Source of the DNA: Gallaecimonas mangrovi
GTDB lineage: Bacteria; Pseudomonadota; Gammaproteobacteria; Enterobacterales; Gallaecimonadaceae
NCBI RefSeq assembly: GCF_003367375.1
Contig: NZ_CP031416.1
Location: 124,001-188,000 of the forward strand
Direction of reading: 5' to 3'
Length of the DNA: 64,000 nucleotides
Shown: in pieces, positions 37,744-47,060 of the stretch
Position numbering within the stretch: position 1 is the stretch's first letter
Layout of the letters: each line of letters opens with the position of its first letter
Notes under the pieces: generated by a model
The model's database searches: none
What the model saw: only the letters and a program-made list of their open reading frames with translations
Told to the model about the DNA's origin: nothing
Position numbers and translations under genes: made by a program

Positions 37744-40195
37744 ACGCCTTTGGCTGTTGGCAAAGTACGTTGCGGATGGTGTCGGCCACCTCCGTTGCCA
37801 AGAGTCTGAGCACCATGTCGTCCAGCAGCAGTGCCTTTTGGGTTGGCAGCAGTTCGCTTTGCTCGCCCAGCTCAACCAGTTCGGCGTCGCGCAGAGTGGA
37901 CGTCAGCGAAGCGATGAGTTTTTTGTCAAAAAATTCCGGCGCATGAATACCAAACAGGGCTGATAAGCGTTCTGCTACGGCTTGTGCGCGGTTTTCAAGC
38001 TCTGAGCGTCCAAGGGCCTCTGGGCTTCGCAGTAACGTCAGCACAATGGCGTAGCGCTGCATTGACTCTTCCACCACCCCCGACAGCAGCCACAGCTTGC
38101 GATGGCCGGGATGCTGGCTGTCCACCACTTGCCAAAGCTCACCTTGTAGCTCCACTAAACCTTGGTTGGCAAAGGCGTGAAGAATGGCGTTTATGTAGTC
38201 TGGCAGGGCCGCTTCGTCCAAGCCCATAAACAGCTCGGCTTTTAACAGCGGGTACAGGGCTAAAACGTCTTCGCAGAGCTGGCGGTGCGGCTTGGCCCCG
38301 GCCAGCAACAACCGTGCTAACAAGGACGGCAGCATGTACAAATGCAAAATATTATTGCGGTAGTAGGTCATGGCAATGGCCTGGGTTTCATCCAGGCTCA
38401 CCAGTTCGCCCAGGCCGTCACTGCTTACCAAGAATTTATCGCCTTTTAGCACCTGGTCGAGTAGCGCTTTGCCGTCTTGTTCTGGCAGGGTGACATTGGC
38501 CGAGTAGGGCGCTTCTTTTGCCAGTGCCAGTAACAGGTCGAGCTGGCTTTGTAGCACTTCCCGCGACAGGGTACGGCGCTCTGCGCACAGTAAAGCTAAA
38601 GAGGTCAGCGTAACGCCATTAAGGGCCGCTGCATCGTTGATGCGGGTCAGCATGTCGTCGCCAAGGCGGTTAACCAGCGGTGTCAGCCAGTGTGGTTTGC
38701 TATCGCTGTCTTCGTAGTCGCGCCAGTCCGGCACCTGTTCGGTTAAATACTGGCTCAGGGCGATGGGCTGCCCGAAGTTAACAAAGCCCTGGCCAAAGTC
38801 CTGGCGCAACGCTGCTACGGTCGACTTAAAGGCTTGCCAGCCAGATTCTTTTTCTTTGGAGTTACCGCGCAGTTCTTTTAAGTAAGAACCCACTTCCATT
38901 ACATGTTCGTAGCCAATGTAGACCGGCACCAGGCTAATGGGCCTGTCGCTTGAGCGCAGCAGGCTTTGCACCGTCATCGCCAGCATCCCGGTTTTAGGTG
39001 GCAGCAAACGGCCGGTGCGGGAACGCCCTCCCTCGGTAAAGTATTTCACCGAATAGCCCTTTTGAAACAGGCTATAGAGGTATTCACGAAAGACCGTGGA
39101 ATAGAGCTTGTTGCCCTTAAAGCTGCGGCGAATAAAAAAAGCGCCGCCGCGGCGGAACATCGGGCCGGCTGGGAAAAAGTTAAGGTTAACACCAGCCGCA
39201 ATGTGGGGCGGCACCATGCCTTGCTGGTAAATCACATACGACAGCAACAGATAGTCCATGTGCGAGCGGTGGCAGGGCACATAAACAATTTCGTGGCCGT
39301 CATGGGCCAGCTGGCGCACCACTTCGGCGTTGGAAACCTTAATACCCTTATAAATACGGTTCCAAATCCACCCTAATAACCGGTCGAGAAAACGAATAAA
39401 GCCGGGCGAAAACTTGGCGGCGATTTCTTGTAAATATTGGTTAGCGCGCTTTTCTGCCTGCTCGATGCTTTCTTTGTGGGCCTTGGCGTCATCGGCAATG
39501 GCCTTTTTCATCGGTTCGGTTTTCAGCAAGGCGGCCAGCATGCTATCGCGGTCTGGCAAACGCGGCCCTGTCATCACCAGGCGCTGACGGGCAAAGTGCA
39601 CGCGGGCAACCCGAGTCAGCTTGTGCGCCAGGTGGTCGTCTTCGGCGGCGCGGTCATCAAGCAAGGTACGCAGCGACACCGGCCTTGCAAAGCGCACGAA
39701 GTTGTCGCGGCCATAACGCAGGATGATTGCCGCCTTGCGCAGCCAAGAGGGCGAGTCGTAGTCGGACAATATCGACCCCAGCAACGACGGGTTTTCATGG
39801 CCTGGTTCGCGGCCCCAGAACAAGGAGACGGGCAGCAATTGAATGTCTTGGGTTTTATCAGCCCGCAGCGCCGTCAGTAGTTGCGCCAACGCATCACGAA
39901 AGTTGCCGCTGCGCCGCTTACGGGTCAGCAATGCCACCGGTTGGTCAAGATAAAGGCAGCGCGGCAGTTCCTGGCCACCGATACGCAGCGGTGTTAACGG
40001 GTCCGGCAGGGCAAGGGCAAAACAGAGGCGGCGCACCGCCAATAAGTCGGAAGCTGAACCGGTTTTAAAGGCATAAACCACCGGTTTGGCAGGGTCCAGC
40101 CCAAGCTCCTTGATGGGATCTTGCGGTACCAGTTTACTTTTAACCGTCAGTGAAACCGGCCATTTAAGGGCCTTGATAAGAAAACGAGGTAGCAC
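37742..40195 (-). CDS. plsB: Glycerol-3-phosphate 1-O-acyltransferase
   Basis: Inner-membrane enzyme placing the first acyl chain on glycerol-3-phosphate. It is 817 residues. The acyltransferase HxxxxD motif is in YVPCHRSHMDYLLLSYV (about 300-316). Further blocks are AAGVNLNFFPAGPMFRRGGA, YFTEGGRSRTGRLLPPKTGM and LVPVYIGYEHVMEVGSY. I place the start at GTG 40195 (MLPRFLIKALKWPVSLTVKS), which aligns with the E. coli N-terminus. The frame is open to a TTG at 40234. It is oriented away from ubiCA, as in E. coli. Confidence 0.96.
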   Translation of the reverse strand: MLPRFLIKALKWPVSLTVKSKLVPQDPIKELGLDPAKPVVYAFKTGSASDLLAVRRLCFALALPDPLTPLRIGGQELPRCLYLDQPVALLTRKRRSGNFRDALAQLLTALRADKTQDIQLLPVSLFWGREPGHENPSLLGSILSDYDSPSWLRKAAIILRYGRDNFVRFARPVSLRTLLDDRAAEDDHLAHKLTRVARVHFARQRLVMTGPRLPDRDSMLAALLKTEPMKKAIADDAKAHKESIEQAEKRANQYLQEIAAKFSPGFIRFLDRLLGWIWNRIYKGIKVSNAEVVRQLAHDGHEIVYVPCHRSHMDYLLLSYVIYQQGMVPPHIAAGVNLNFFPAGPMFRRGGAFFIRRSFKGNKLYSTVFREYLYSLFQKGYSVKYFTEGGRSRTGRLLPPKTGMLAMTVQSLLRSSDRPISLVPVYIGYEHVMEVGSYLKELRGNSKEKESGWQAFKSTVAALRQDFGQGFVNFGQPIALSQYLTEQVPDWRDYEDSDSKPHWLTPLVNRLGDDMLTRINDAAALNGVTLTSLALLCAERRTLSREVLQSQLDLLLALAKEAPYSANVTLPEQDGKALLDQVLKGDKFLVSSDGLGELVSLDETQAIAMTYYRNNILHLYMLPSLLARLLLAGAKPHRQLCEDVLALYPLLKAELFMGLDEAALPDYINAILHAFANQGLVELQGELWQVVDSQHPGHRKLWLLSGVVEESMQRYAIVLTLLRSPEALGRSELENRAQAVAERLSALFGIHAPEFFDKKLIASLTSTLRDAELVELGEQSELLPTQKALLLDDMVLRLLATEVADTIRNVLCQQPKA

Positions 40196-40309
40196 GAATG
40201 GGTGTCCCGGAGAAACAGTTTTGCCGGCCGGCAAGCTTAGCAGAAGTCTTTGTCAAAGTCTTTGCATGCGCGTTAACCTAAGCGCAACGCAGCACCTTTG
40301 GAAATTTAT

Positions 40310-41230
40310 ATGGCAGAACTGCTTTATCGCCCGCATTTAGCCGCCCTGGAACGGGTGGTCGCCATTGGCGGAGGGCATGGTTTAGGACGTATGCTTTCTG
40401 CCCTTAATTTCCTTGGCCCGCGCTTAACCGGCATTGTTGCCACCACCGATAATGGCGGCTCAACCGGCCGGTTGCGGCGCAGCCACAACTGCATCGCCTG
40501 GGGCGATGTGCGCAATTGCATTAACCAGCTAGTGACCAAACCTTCAACTGGCAGCCAGGTCTTTGAATACCGATTTTCAGCCGAAGGTGAACTTAAAGGC
40601 CATAACCTCGGTAACCTGATTTTGCTGGCACTAGATGACCTTTGCGTCAGGCCCCTTGAAGCCATCAATTTGGTGCGCCAAGTGCTACGGGTAAAGTGTG
40701 AACTGCTACCGATGAGCGAGAGCCCTGCCGACCTCGTGGCGCTTACCGCTGACGGCCAACATTATATTGGCGAGCAGCGGGTTGATGCCTTAGAGCAAAT
40801 GCCAAAGGAGTTGCGACTTTCGCCGGTGGTGCCTGCCACCAAAGAAGCGGTAGATGCTATCAAAGAGGCCGACTTACTGGTGCTGGGGCCCGGTTCGTTC
40901 TTAACGTCGGTGATGCCACCGTTGTTAGTACCGGAACTTGCGGCTGCCCTTCGTCAAAGTAAGGCCCTGAAGGTATGGGTTGAAAACCTCGGTATCGAAC
41001 AAAGCCCGGTGCGCACCCTAACCGCCGGCCAACGCCTGGCTTGGTTACATCAGCAGCTGGGGTTTACGGCGGTAGATTGGGTATTGTCGCCTCCCGGCCT
41101 CAATTGGCTGGATTTACCCAGCGGTGTACGCCGCTTAGAGCTTCCCTTGGAATCTGCCCAGATTTTTTATCGCCATGACCGCGATGCCCTGGCCAATGGT
41201 TTGGAAAAACTGGTCGCAGCCGCCCGCTAA
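40310..41230 (+). CDS. YvcK/CofD-family (gluconeogenesis factor) protein
   Basis: A 306-residue Rossmann-like protein of the YvcK/YbhK/CofD superfamily. [20 protein letters not shown] (about 16-35) is the nucleotide-binding start. [41 protein letters not shown] and [20 protein letters not shown] are conserved. Bacillus YvcK binds UDP-GlcNAc and affects cell shape and carbon metabolism; the E. coli homologue YbhK is poorly understood. Start at ATG 40310 (TGGA upstream) is preferred to a TTG four codons earlier. It lies between plsB (divergent) and lexA. Confidence 0.88.
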   Translation: MAELLYRPHLAALERVVAIGGGHGLGRMLSALNFLGPRLTGIVATTDNGGSTGRLRRSHNCIAWGDVRNCINQLVTKPSTGSQVFEYRFSAEGELKGHNLGNLILLALDDLCVRPLEAINLVRQVLRVKCELLPMSESPADLVALTADGQHYIGEQRVDALEQMPKELRLSPVVPATKEAVDAIKEADLLVLGPGSFLTSVMPPLLVPELAAALRQSKALKVWVENLGIEQSPVRTLTAGQRLAWLHQQLGFTAVDWVLSPPGLNWLDLPSGVRRLELPLESAQIFYRHDRDALANGLEKLVAAAR

Positions 41231-41313
41231 GGCACTTGGTCTGTTTATTTACTGTGCTTAAGGTGCTGATTCTGCCTGCCTTGGCATGCTTATGCCTTGC
41301 CATCTGTCTTAAG

Positions 41314-41348
41314 CTGGATATACTGACAGTAACTGTAAATAAATCCAG
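41314..41348 (+). promoter_or_regulatory. Two tandem LexA (SOS) boxes in the lexA promoter
   Basis: CTGGATATACTGACAG (41314-41329) and CTGTAAATAAATCCAG (41333-41348) both fit CTG-N10-CAG and are separated by three bases, 10 nt before the lexA start. The E. coli lexA operator likewise has two boxes. They predict autoregulation. Confidence 0.88.
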
Positions 41349-41358
41349 TGAGGCATTT

Positions 41359-41976
41359 ATGCGTCCGCTTACTCCCCGCCAGCAGCAGATCTTGGATCTG
41401 ATCCGTGACCGCATTTCGGCCAGCGGCATGCCTCCTACTCGCGCTGAAATTGCCCAGCAGCTGGGTTTTAAATCAGCTAACGCTGCTGAAGAACACCTCA
41501 AAGCCTTGGCCAAAAAAGGTGCCATTGAAATTTTAGCCGGCACTTCCCGCGGCATTCGGCTAATTGAAGAAGAATCAGCCAATGAAGAACAAGGCTTGCC
41601 ACTGGTAGGCCAAGTGGCGGCTGGTGAGCCAATTTTGGCCACCCAGCATATTGAGTCGCACTACCAAATGGACCCGACGCTGTTTCATCCCCAGGCCGAC
41701 TTTTTGCTGCGAGTAAAAGGCGAGAGTATGAAAAAGATCGGCATTATGGATGGTGACTTGCTGGCGGTGCACCGCACCACCCAGGCTCGCAACGGCCAAG
41801 TGGTTGTTGCCAGAGTTGAAGACGAGGTCACGGTAAAACGCTTGCAGCAAGACGGCCCAAACTTACGGCTAGTGGCTGAAAACGATGACTTTGATGACAT
41901 CCTGGTGGATTTACGGGAAACGCCGGTAACCATTGAAGGCTTGGCGGTAGGGGTTATTCGCAGTGGCCAGTTCTAA
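41359..41976 (+). CDS. lexA: SOS repressor LexA
   Basis: Represses SOS genes and self-cleaves when RecA filaments form. It is 205 residues from the ATG at 41359. An upstream open frame to 41236 would run through the operator. The winged-HTH has [20 protein letters not shown] (about 25-44). The cleavage site is Ala88-Gly89 ([10 protein letters not shown]), with catalytic Ser123 ([10 protein letters not shown]) and Lys160 (EVTVKRL). It is separated from plsB by a YvcK gene, and dinF (its E. coli neighbour) is found at 59.5 kb instead. Confidence 0.98.
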   Translation: MRPLTPRQQQILDLIRDRISASGMPPTRAEIAQQLGFKSANAAEEHLKALAKKGAIEILAGTSRGIRLIEEESANEEQGLPLVGQVAAGEPILATQHIESHYQMDPTLFHPQADFLLRVKGESMKKIGIMDGDLLAVHRTTQARNGQVVVARVEDEVTVKRLQQDGPNLRLVAENDDFDDILVDLRETPVTIEGLAVGVIRSGQF

Positions 41977-41994
41977 TGCCCGTGCACTGAAAAA

Positions 41995-42017
41995 AGCGCC
42001 TTATCGGCGCTTTTTTT
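41995..42017 (+). terminator. Terminator of lexA
   Basis: Stem AGCGCC/GGCGCT, loop TTATC, then a T-run. Confidence 0.88.
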
Positions 42018-42128
42018 CTGCCTGCAATCTGCTTGTTAGCGCATATCCCCAGCCGGATTTATAAATGCGGTGAGGAGGCTGCACAGCTGCTATTGTTGGT
42101 GATGGCATATTGACCAAGGAGTGGTTAA

Positions 42129-42740
42129 ATGAGAATAAAGGCTGTGATTAGCCTGGTGGCAGCGGTGAGTTTTTGCGTTGGCTTAGGTGGCTACATTTTG
42201 TTGTCAACAACGGATGATGTTGCCGCTACCGAATTTTTCCCGCCAAAAGAACTAACCCCTTTTATTTTGCAAGACCAAAACGGCCATGCCTTTACCAATG
42301 CCAACTTACAGCGCCATTGGAGCCTGCTGTTTTTGGGCTATACCCATTGCCCCGACCTTTGCCCTGCTACCTTAAGCCGCCTGGCCAGCATTTACCCAAA
42401 GTTGGTTGATAGTGCCAAGGTGCCGGTGCAAGTGCTCTTTCTTACCGCCGATCCTGGGCAAGACACGGCAAAGCGGTTAAAGCTCTACACCCAATTTTTT
42501 GACCCTGATATTGTCGGTTTGCGCTGCTCAATGCCGCAACTTCTGGCCTTAACAAAAGAGTTGGGGCTGAGCTTTCACATGGACGGTAATCACCGGCTGA
42601 TTTACACCGCCAGTGTGTTGCTGATAAACCCTAAGGGGCAATTGGCGGCGGTATTTAACCCACAAACGCTGAACCTTCCGGTTATCGACAGCCAGCAGCT
42701 CTTGCACGACTTTGATGCCATAACTGCTCACTACTTGTAG
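42129..42740 (+). CDS. SCO1/SenC-family protein
   Basis: A 203-residue membrane-anchored (TM about 7-27) periplasmic thioredoxin-fold protein. The copper/redox motif is YTHCPDLCPATLS (CxxxC at about residues 77-81). The third ligand His is probably that in MDGNHRLIYTAS. Sco proteins deliver copper to the CuA site of cytochrome c oxidase or act in redox sensing. No oxidase genes are nearby. ATG 42129 follows AAGGAG at good spacing. It is bracketed by terminators, so it is monocistronic. Confidence 0.9.
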   Translation: MRIKAVISLVAAVSFCVGLGGYILLSTTDDVAATEFFPPKELTPFILQDQNGHAFTNANLQRHWSLLFLGYTHCPDLCPATLSRLASIYPKLVDSAKVPVQVLFLTADPGQDTAKRLKLYTQFFDPDIVGLRCSMPQLLALTKELGLSFHMDGNHRLIYTASVLLINPKGQLAAVFNPQTLNLPVIDSQQLLHDFDAITAHYL

Positions 42741-42754
42741 CGACACTGCGGCAT

Positions 42755-42783
42755 AAAAAAACGCGCCCTAAGGCGCGTTTTTT
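42755..42783. terminator. Bidirectional terminator
   Basis: ACGCGCC/GGCGCGT stem, loop CTAA, A-run on the left and T-run on the right. It ends both the Sco gene and the POT transporter gene. Confidence 0.9.
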
Positions 42784-42798
42784 AGCAAAGCGTTGTGC

Positions 42799-44319
42799 TT
42801 ATTGCTCGGCCCATTGGGCAGAGGCTTCTTTACTGTGGTTATCCAGGCGTTTTAGCAGCGGTACCAGCACGATAGCCACAATGGCGCCGCCAAGGGCAAC
42901 CCAACCCAGTACCTGGAACAGATTGGTATAAAGCGGCAGGGTTTGTAACGGGCTGGTGATGTCTTTCGGGACGCTGGCAAAGTTCGCTACCACACTACCC
43001 AGATACTGGGAAAGACCGGTTGCCAACAGCCAGGCACCCATCATCAGGCCGCGCAGACCCGGCGCCACATAACGGGCGACCATGCCAAGGCCCAAACCTG
43101 AGATCAACAGCTCGCCCACTGATTGGCAGAAGTAACCCCACACCATCCACTGGGAAGACACCAAGCCTTGCGAGTTAGCGAAGTTACCGCTGATGGCATA
43201 GAGGAAGAAACCAATAGCCAGCAGGACAAAACCAATGGCGTATTTGCCTGCCAAGGAAGGGTCTTTACCCTTTTTGCCAAGGGAGGCGTAAAGCCAGGCC
43301 AGCACCGGGCTCATTACCGCAATCCAGAATGGGTTCAATACTTGGAACTGCTCGGGCGGAATATCGTAGCCTAAAAGATGCAAATCAACGTTGTTGGATG
43401 CGAACAGCGTCAAGGAAGTAGACATCTGCTGATAGAAGATAAAGAACAAAATGGTTTGCAGCGTCAAAATCAGCATGGCAATAAGGCCGGAACGCTCGGG
43501 CTTATTGGCTTTCACCATCAGGGTGATAAACAGTACCGCCAAACCAATACCGGCGATGTCGACCACAATAGAGGCCAGTTCGGTGCTTTGTACCACCAAA
43601 CCAATCAGGAAGGCCACGACCACCGAGGCCACCAAAACACCGGCCAATTTACCCATGTTCATCGGTTTAAAGTCGGGGTCAGAGCCGACGTGGTCCAGAT
43701 AGCGTTTTTGCATCAGGAACTGGCAAACACCGAATACCAAACCGAGGCAGCAAACCAAGAAGGCCCAGTGCCAGCCATAATGCACCCGAATGATCGGCGT
43801 TAGCGACTGGGACAGGAAGGCGCCAATGTTGATAGACATGTAATACATGGTGAAGGCACCATCGAGCTTGGACTCGTTACCTTCATACAATTTGGCGACC
43901 AGGTTATTGGGGTTGGCTTTAAAGAGGCCATTACCAACAGCAATAACGCCCATGGAGAAGAACACCATGCCGTGGCCGTTGCCGCCAACAATTTGGTCCC
44001 AAGGTACCGACAACATGCCGTAACCTATTGCCAGCACCACACCACCGAGCATGGTGGTACGTTTGGTCCCCAACACTTTGTCGCCTATCCAGCCACCTGC
44101 AACAGGGGTCAGATAAATCATGGCAGCGAAAGCGCCCCAAGTGAGGTTGGCGCGAGAGTCATCAAACCCCAGATAGTGGATAGCAAATACCACCATCAGA
44201 ATTTGCATGCCGTAGAAGCCAAAGCGCTCCCACATTTCGATCATAAACAGCGCAATAAAGGCGCGGCGAGTTTTCGCCTCGTTTGCCTGAACTGCGTCTA
44301 CAGAAGCTGTGGCTGTCAT
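42799..44319 (-). CDS. Proton-dependent oligopeptide transporter (POT/PTR2 family)
   Basis: A 506-residue inner-membrane H+/di-tripeptide symporter with about 14 helices. MIEMWERFGFYGMQIL is the ExxERFxYYG-type proton-coupling motif (first helix). YYMSINIGAFLSQ is the PTR2 signature (about 146-158). YAISGNFAN-like and SVGELLISGLGLGM segments match DtpA/DtpB proteins. I placed the start at the ATG at 44319 (MTATASVDAVQ). The frame runs open to 44448 but the extra residues are polar and unlike the family. No good ribosome binding site is visible, so the start is tentative. Confidence 0.92.
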   Translation of the reverse strand: MTATASVDAVQANEAKTRRAFIALFMIEMWERFGFYGMQILMVVFAIHYLGFDDSRANLTWGAFAAMIYLTPVAGGWIGDKVLGTKRTTMLGGVVLAIGYGMLSVPWDQIVGGNGHGMVFFSMGVIAVGNGLFKANPNNLVAKLYEGNESKLDGAFTMYYMSINIGAFLSQSLTPIIRVHYGWHWAFLVCCLGLVFGVCQFLMQKRYLDHVGSDPDFKPMNMGKLAGVLVASVVVAFLIGLVVQSTELASIVVDIAGIGLAVLFITLMVKANKPERSGLIAMLILTLQTILFFIFYQQMSTSLTLFASNNVDLHLLGYDIPPEQFQVLNPFWIAVMSPVLAWLYASLGKKGKDPSLAGKYAIGFVLLAIGFFLYAISGNFANSQGLVSSQWMVWGYFCQSVGELLISGLGLGMVARYVAPGLRGLMMGAWLLATGLSQYLGSVVANFASVPKDITSPLQTLPLYTNLFQVLGWVALGGAIVAIVLVPLLKRLDNHSKEASAQWAEQ

Positions 44320-44569
44320 AACTGTTGTTTTGTAATGTGACGAGAAGCGAACGTTATACCGATAAAGGCCTGAGCTTTCCACCAACGCCAAGTTTCGGTT
44401 TGTTAAATTGGTGTTTTTTTGTTGTTCTTTTGTTCTGTTGTTGTTCAAAAAGGTACTGATTTGAAAGCTATTTTTATCAAAAGGTGCAGGTTTGATGGCA
44501 AAGTAAGCAGTTGAGTAGGCAGTGGAATTTGTGAGCGAGGCCGCATCGGCTTATAGAGGGAGGGACGGC

Positions 44570-44959
44570 TTGTTGAGAAGGTGTTGGTTAGGGCTATTGA
44601 TGTTACCGGTTATGGCTTGGGGTTGCCCGGGTAATGAAGTTGCTTATTTTCAGTGCCTCAAGCCAGAAGCCATTGCGCTGTGCGGTAAAAGTGACGGCTC
44701 AGGCCTTTATTTAAAGCTGGGCGGAAAAATCATTGGCCAACACGCTGATTGGGTAAAAGAAGCTTACCAGCGTCAAGGCAAGGCGCGTTATTCGGTGTCA
44801 CTACAAACACGTCAGCACACTTATTTGCTGTTTGAACACCGCCAAGGCAGTGACCCCAAACAGCACCAGTTAGGGGTGGTGGTTGATGGCAAGGCCCAGC
44901 CCTGCCAAGACGCGCAGTCGCAGTTAGCAAGGCTAATGGCCAGCGATCAGCTCTGGTAA
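44570..44959 (+). CDS. Small secreted protein, paralogue A
   Basis: About 129 residues, unknown family. GGAGG (44559-44563) precedes two TTG codons at 44570 and 44573, either of which gives a signal peptide (LRRCWLGLLMLPVMAWG). The frame open to 44522 would place charged residues ahead of it. The mature part begins CPGNEVAYFQCLKPEAIALC, followed by GKSDGSGLYLKLGGK. The spaced Cys residues suggest disulfides. The same pattern occurs in the gene at 45557, so the two are paralogues flanking gloA2. It overlaps the convergent gloA2 end by 13 bases. Confidence 0.72.
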   Translation: MLRRCWLGLLMLPVMAWGCPGNEVAYFQCLKPEAIALCGKSDGSGLYLKLGGKIIGQHADWVKEAYQRQGKARYSVSLQTRQHTYLLFEHRQGSDPKQHQLGVVVDGKAQPCQDAQSQLARLMASDQLW

Positions 44960-45330
44960 AGCTCCAGTGGCAGGCCATCGGGGTCAGCAAAGAAGGTAAA
45001 CTGCTTGCCGGTATAGGGATCGGTGCGAACGGGTTCTACCGCTATTCCTTTTGCTGTTAGCCAGTTTGCGGCTTGCTGCACGTCGTCTACTAAAAAGGCA
45101 AGATGCCGAAGCCCTTGTGCTTCGGGGTAACTGGGCCGCGCGGGTGCGTCGTTAAAGGAAAAGAGCTCCAGCTGGCCGCCGCATGGCAAAGCGATGTCCA
45201 GTTTCCAAGAGTCACGTGGCTGGCGGTAATGCTCGGCCAACACTTTTAGCTCCAACACATCGGTATAAAAGGCTTTTGAACGTTGGTAGTCACTGCAGAT
45301 TATCGCAACGTGATGAATGGCCTTAAGCAA
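44947..45330 (-). CDS. gloA2: VOC-family (glyoxalase-like) protein GloA2/YaeR type
   Basis: A 127-residue vicinal-oxygen-chelate metalloenzyme-like protein closely resembling E. coli YaeR (GloA2). It shows IHHVAIICSDYQRSKAFYTD, YRQPRDSWKLDIALP, QLELFSF, GLRHLAFLVDD and the C-terminal TFFADPDGLPLELYQ. The metal ligands His7/8, Glu in LELF, His in LRHLAF and Glu in LELY are kept. The physiological substrate is not established. It is nested between the two secreted paralogues, on the opposite strand. Confidence 0.9.
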   Translation of the reverse strand: MLKAIHHVAIICSDYQRSKAFYTDVLELKVLAEHYRQPRDSWKLDIALPCGGQLELFSFNDAPARPSYPEAQGLRHLAFLVDDVQQAANWLTAKGIAVEPVRTDPYTGKQFTFFADPDGLPLELYQS

Positions 45331-45556
45331 CGCTAACTCTCCTGGTGTTATGGGGTCATACCAGCATAACTGTCGCTAGCTTGGCCTTGAAAGGGCTGAT
45401 GAAAATCAAGCTCAAACGATTAGCTGTGGCTGTTGGTCACCTTTTTGCGGCTCTTTTAATGAAAAAGCCAAGAAAAGCATAACTTTGCCGTTATCGCGCC
45501 GCCAATTGTGCCTATTCTCTATTGTGACGGTTTTAATGCAGCAAAGGAGGGTAGCG

Positions 45557-46009
45557 ATGAAAAGCCCATGGCCAGTGTTGGCGGCGTTGCCCTTGTTGTC
45601 GGTCGAGGGCGTGGCGGCGACATGGGGTAATGGCTGTCCTGCTGGGGAAAGCAATTTCTTTCGCTGCAGCGAGCCTAAAGTGATGGCGCTTTGTGGCCAA
45701 AAGGATGGCAGCGGGCTGCATTTGGTATTGGATGGTTTAAACCTGGGCGTTGGGGCCGCCTTTTACTTTCGCCAGAGCCGTGAGGGGCCAATGACGGTGT
45801 ACTTGGTTTCATTTACCGATAATGGCCGCCGTTACCAACTGTTCGACCATTACCAGGGCAATGTCAGCCCGCCTATCGACCAGCAAGGGTTGGTGATCAG
45901 TAAAGCTCAAGGACCCAAACGCCAACTGGATTGTCAGCAAGGCTATAACCGCTTGGAGTCTTTGGCCGACAAATTACCTGAGGCTGTTACCGCATCACCG
46001 GCGCCCTAG
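45557..46009 (+). CDS. Small secreted protein, paralogue B
   Basis: A 150-residue protein of unknown family. AAAGGAGG lies six bases before the ATG at 45557, which opens a signal peptide (MKSPWPVLAALPLLSVEGVAA). The mature part CPAGESNFFRCSEPKVMALC then GQKDGSGLHLVLDGL mirrors the upstream protein, with the same four-Cys layout including a late Cys (QLDCQQGYNRL). Frames further upstream (45485) lack a leader. It ends one base before the convergent purU stop. Extracytoplasmic; role unknown. Confidence 0.75.
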   Translation: MKSPWPVLAALPLLSVEGVAATWGNGCPAGESNFFRCSEPKVMALCGQKDGSGLHLVLDGLNLGVGAAFYFRQSREGPMTVYLVSFTDNGRRYQLFDHYQGNVSPPIDQQGLVISKAQGPKRQLDCQQGYNRLESLADKLPEAVTASPAP

Positions 46010-46846
46010 TTACTTAAACACCACTGTCTTGTTGCCATAAACAAACACCCGCTCATCTAACACCAGTTGTAAGGCGCGGCTCAGCACCGACTTTTCAACG
46101 TCACGGCCTGCTCTGGCCATATCATTCGCTGACATGGCGTGGTTTACGTGGATCACCGACTGCTCGATGATCGGGCCTTCATCTAGGTCATCGGTGACAA
46201 AGTGCGCGGTAGCGCCAATCATTTTCACACCCCGCTCAAAGGCTTGCCGATAAGGGTTGGCACCGATAAATGACGGCAAAAAAGAGTGGTGAATGTTTAT
46301 GATTTTGTGGAGATAGGCGGCCACAAACGAGGGGGTGAGTATGCGCATAAACTTGGCAAGCACCAGGTAGTCGGGGTTGTAGCTGTCGACCACTTTCATC
46401 AGCTGCGCTTCATGCTCGGGGCGGCTTAAACCTTGGTGTGAAACATGATGGAAAGGAATAGCAAATTTCTCGACCAGCTCACCTAAGGTAGCGTAATTGC
46501 CGATAACGGCCGCAATGTTGACATCCAGCGCACCTTCAAAGCACTTCATCAGAATATCGCCAAGGGCGTGCGCTTCTTTGGTTACCAGGATCACAATCTT
46601 TTTGGGCCCGGCCTTAACCAAGCGGCGTTTGGTGTGCTGGGGAAGGGCGTCGTCTAAGTCAGCCAAAAAAGTGGTGTCATTAAAAATGCCGTTGAGTTCG
46701 GTGCGCATGAAAAAGCGGCCATGGTCGCGGTCAACAAACTCATTGTTGCGGGTGATGTTGAGCTGGTGCTTGTAGCAAATGTTGGTGATCTTGGCGATAA
46801 GGCCCTTGGCATCGGGGCAATCGGTCAGCAGGATCTTCTTTTCCAT
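46010..46846 (-). CDS. purU: Formyltetrahydrofolate deformylase
   Basis: Hydrolyses 10-formyl-THF to formate and THF, balancing one-carbon pools and feeding PurT. It is 278 residues. The N-terminal ACT domain has LTDCPDAKGLIAKITNIC (about 7-24). The C-terminal formyltransferase-like domain has the catalytic NIHHSFLPSFIGANPY (Asn-His, about 199-214) and Asp in FVTDDLDEGPII. The 5' region carries a 13-bp direct repeat. Confidence 0.96.
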   Translation of the reverse strand: MEKKILLTDCPDAKGLIAKITNICYKHQLNITRNNEFVDRDHGRFFMRTELNGIFNDTTFLADLDDALPQHTKRRLVKAGPKKIVILVTKEAHALGDILMKCFEGALDVNIAAVIGNYATLGELVEKFAIPFHHVSHQGLSRPEHEAQLMKVVDSYNPDYLVLAKFMRILTPSFVAAYLHKIINIHHSFLPSFIGANPYRQAFERGVKMIGATAHFVTDDLDEGPIIEQSVIHVNHAMSANDMARAGRDVEKSVLSRALQLVLDERVFVYGNKTVVFK

Positions 46847-46969
46847 GGCGGTACGCTCTTAGGTTGGCAGACCATATTAACTGCCATCGCCAATTTGAAC
46901 AGCCTTGCCTGCCCACAAAGCGGTTATGGCCAGTTTTCGCCGATTTATCGCAATAGCTTTTTTCCTTTG

Positions 46970-46997
46970 CGCTAAAACAAGGTCCGCTAAAACAAGG
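46970..46997. repeat. 13-bp tandem direct repeat
   Basis: CGCTAAAACAAGG occurs at 46970-46982 and again at 46985-46997 (15-base period), between the divergent purU and 47061 genes. It could be a paired regulator site. Confidence 0.6.
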
Positions 46998-47060
46998 GAT
47001 TAACAAAGCGGAGCCGCTGTGCTTTGATGGTCATTAGATATGCGATACCAAGAAGGGCTT

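Noticed and set aside
41949-41960. GGCGGTAG, an ops/JUMPstart-like motif
   Set aside because: It lies within the lexA coding region and not upstream of a polysaccharide cluster; an eight-base match is expected by chance.
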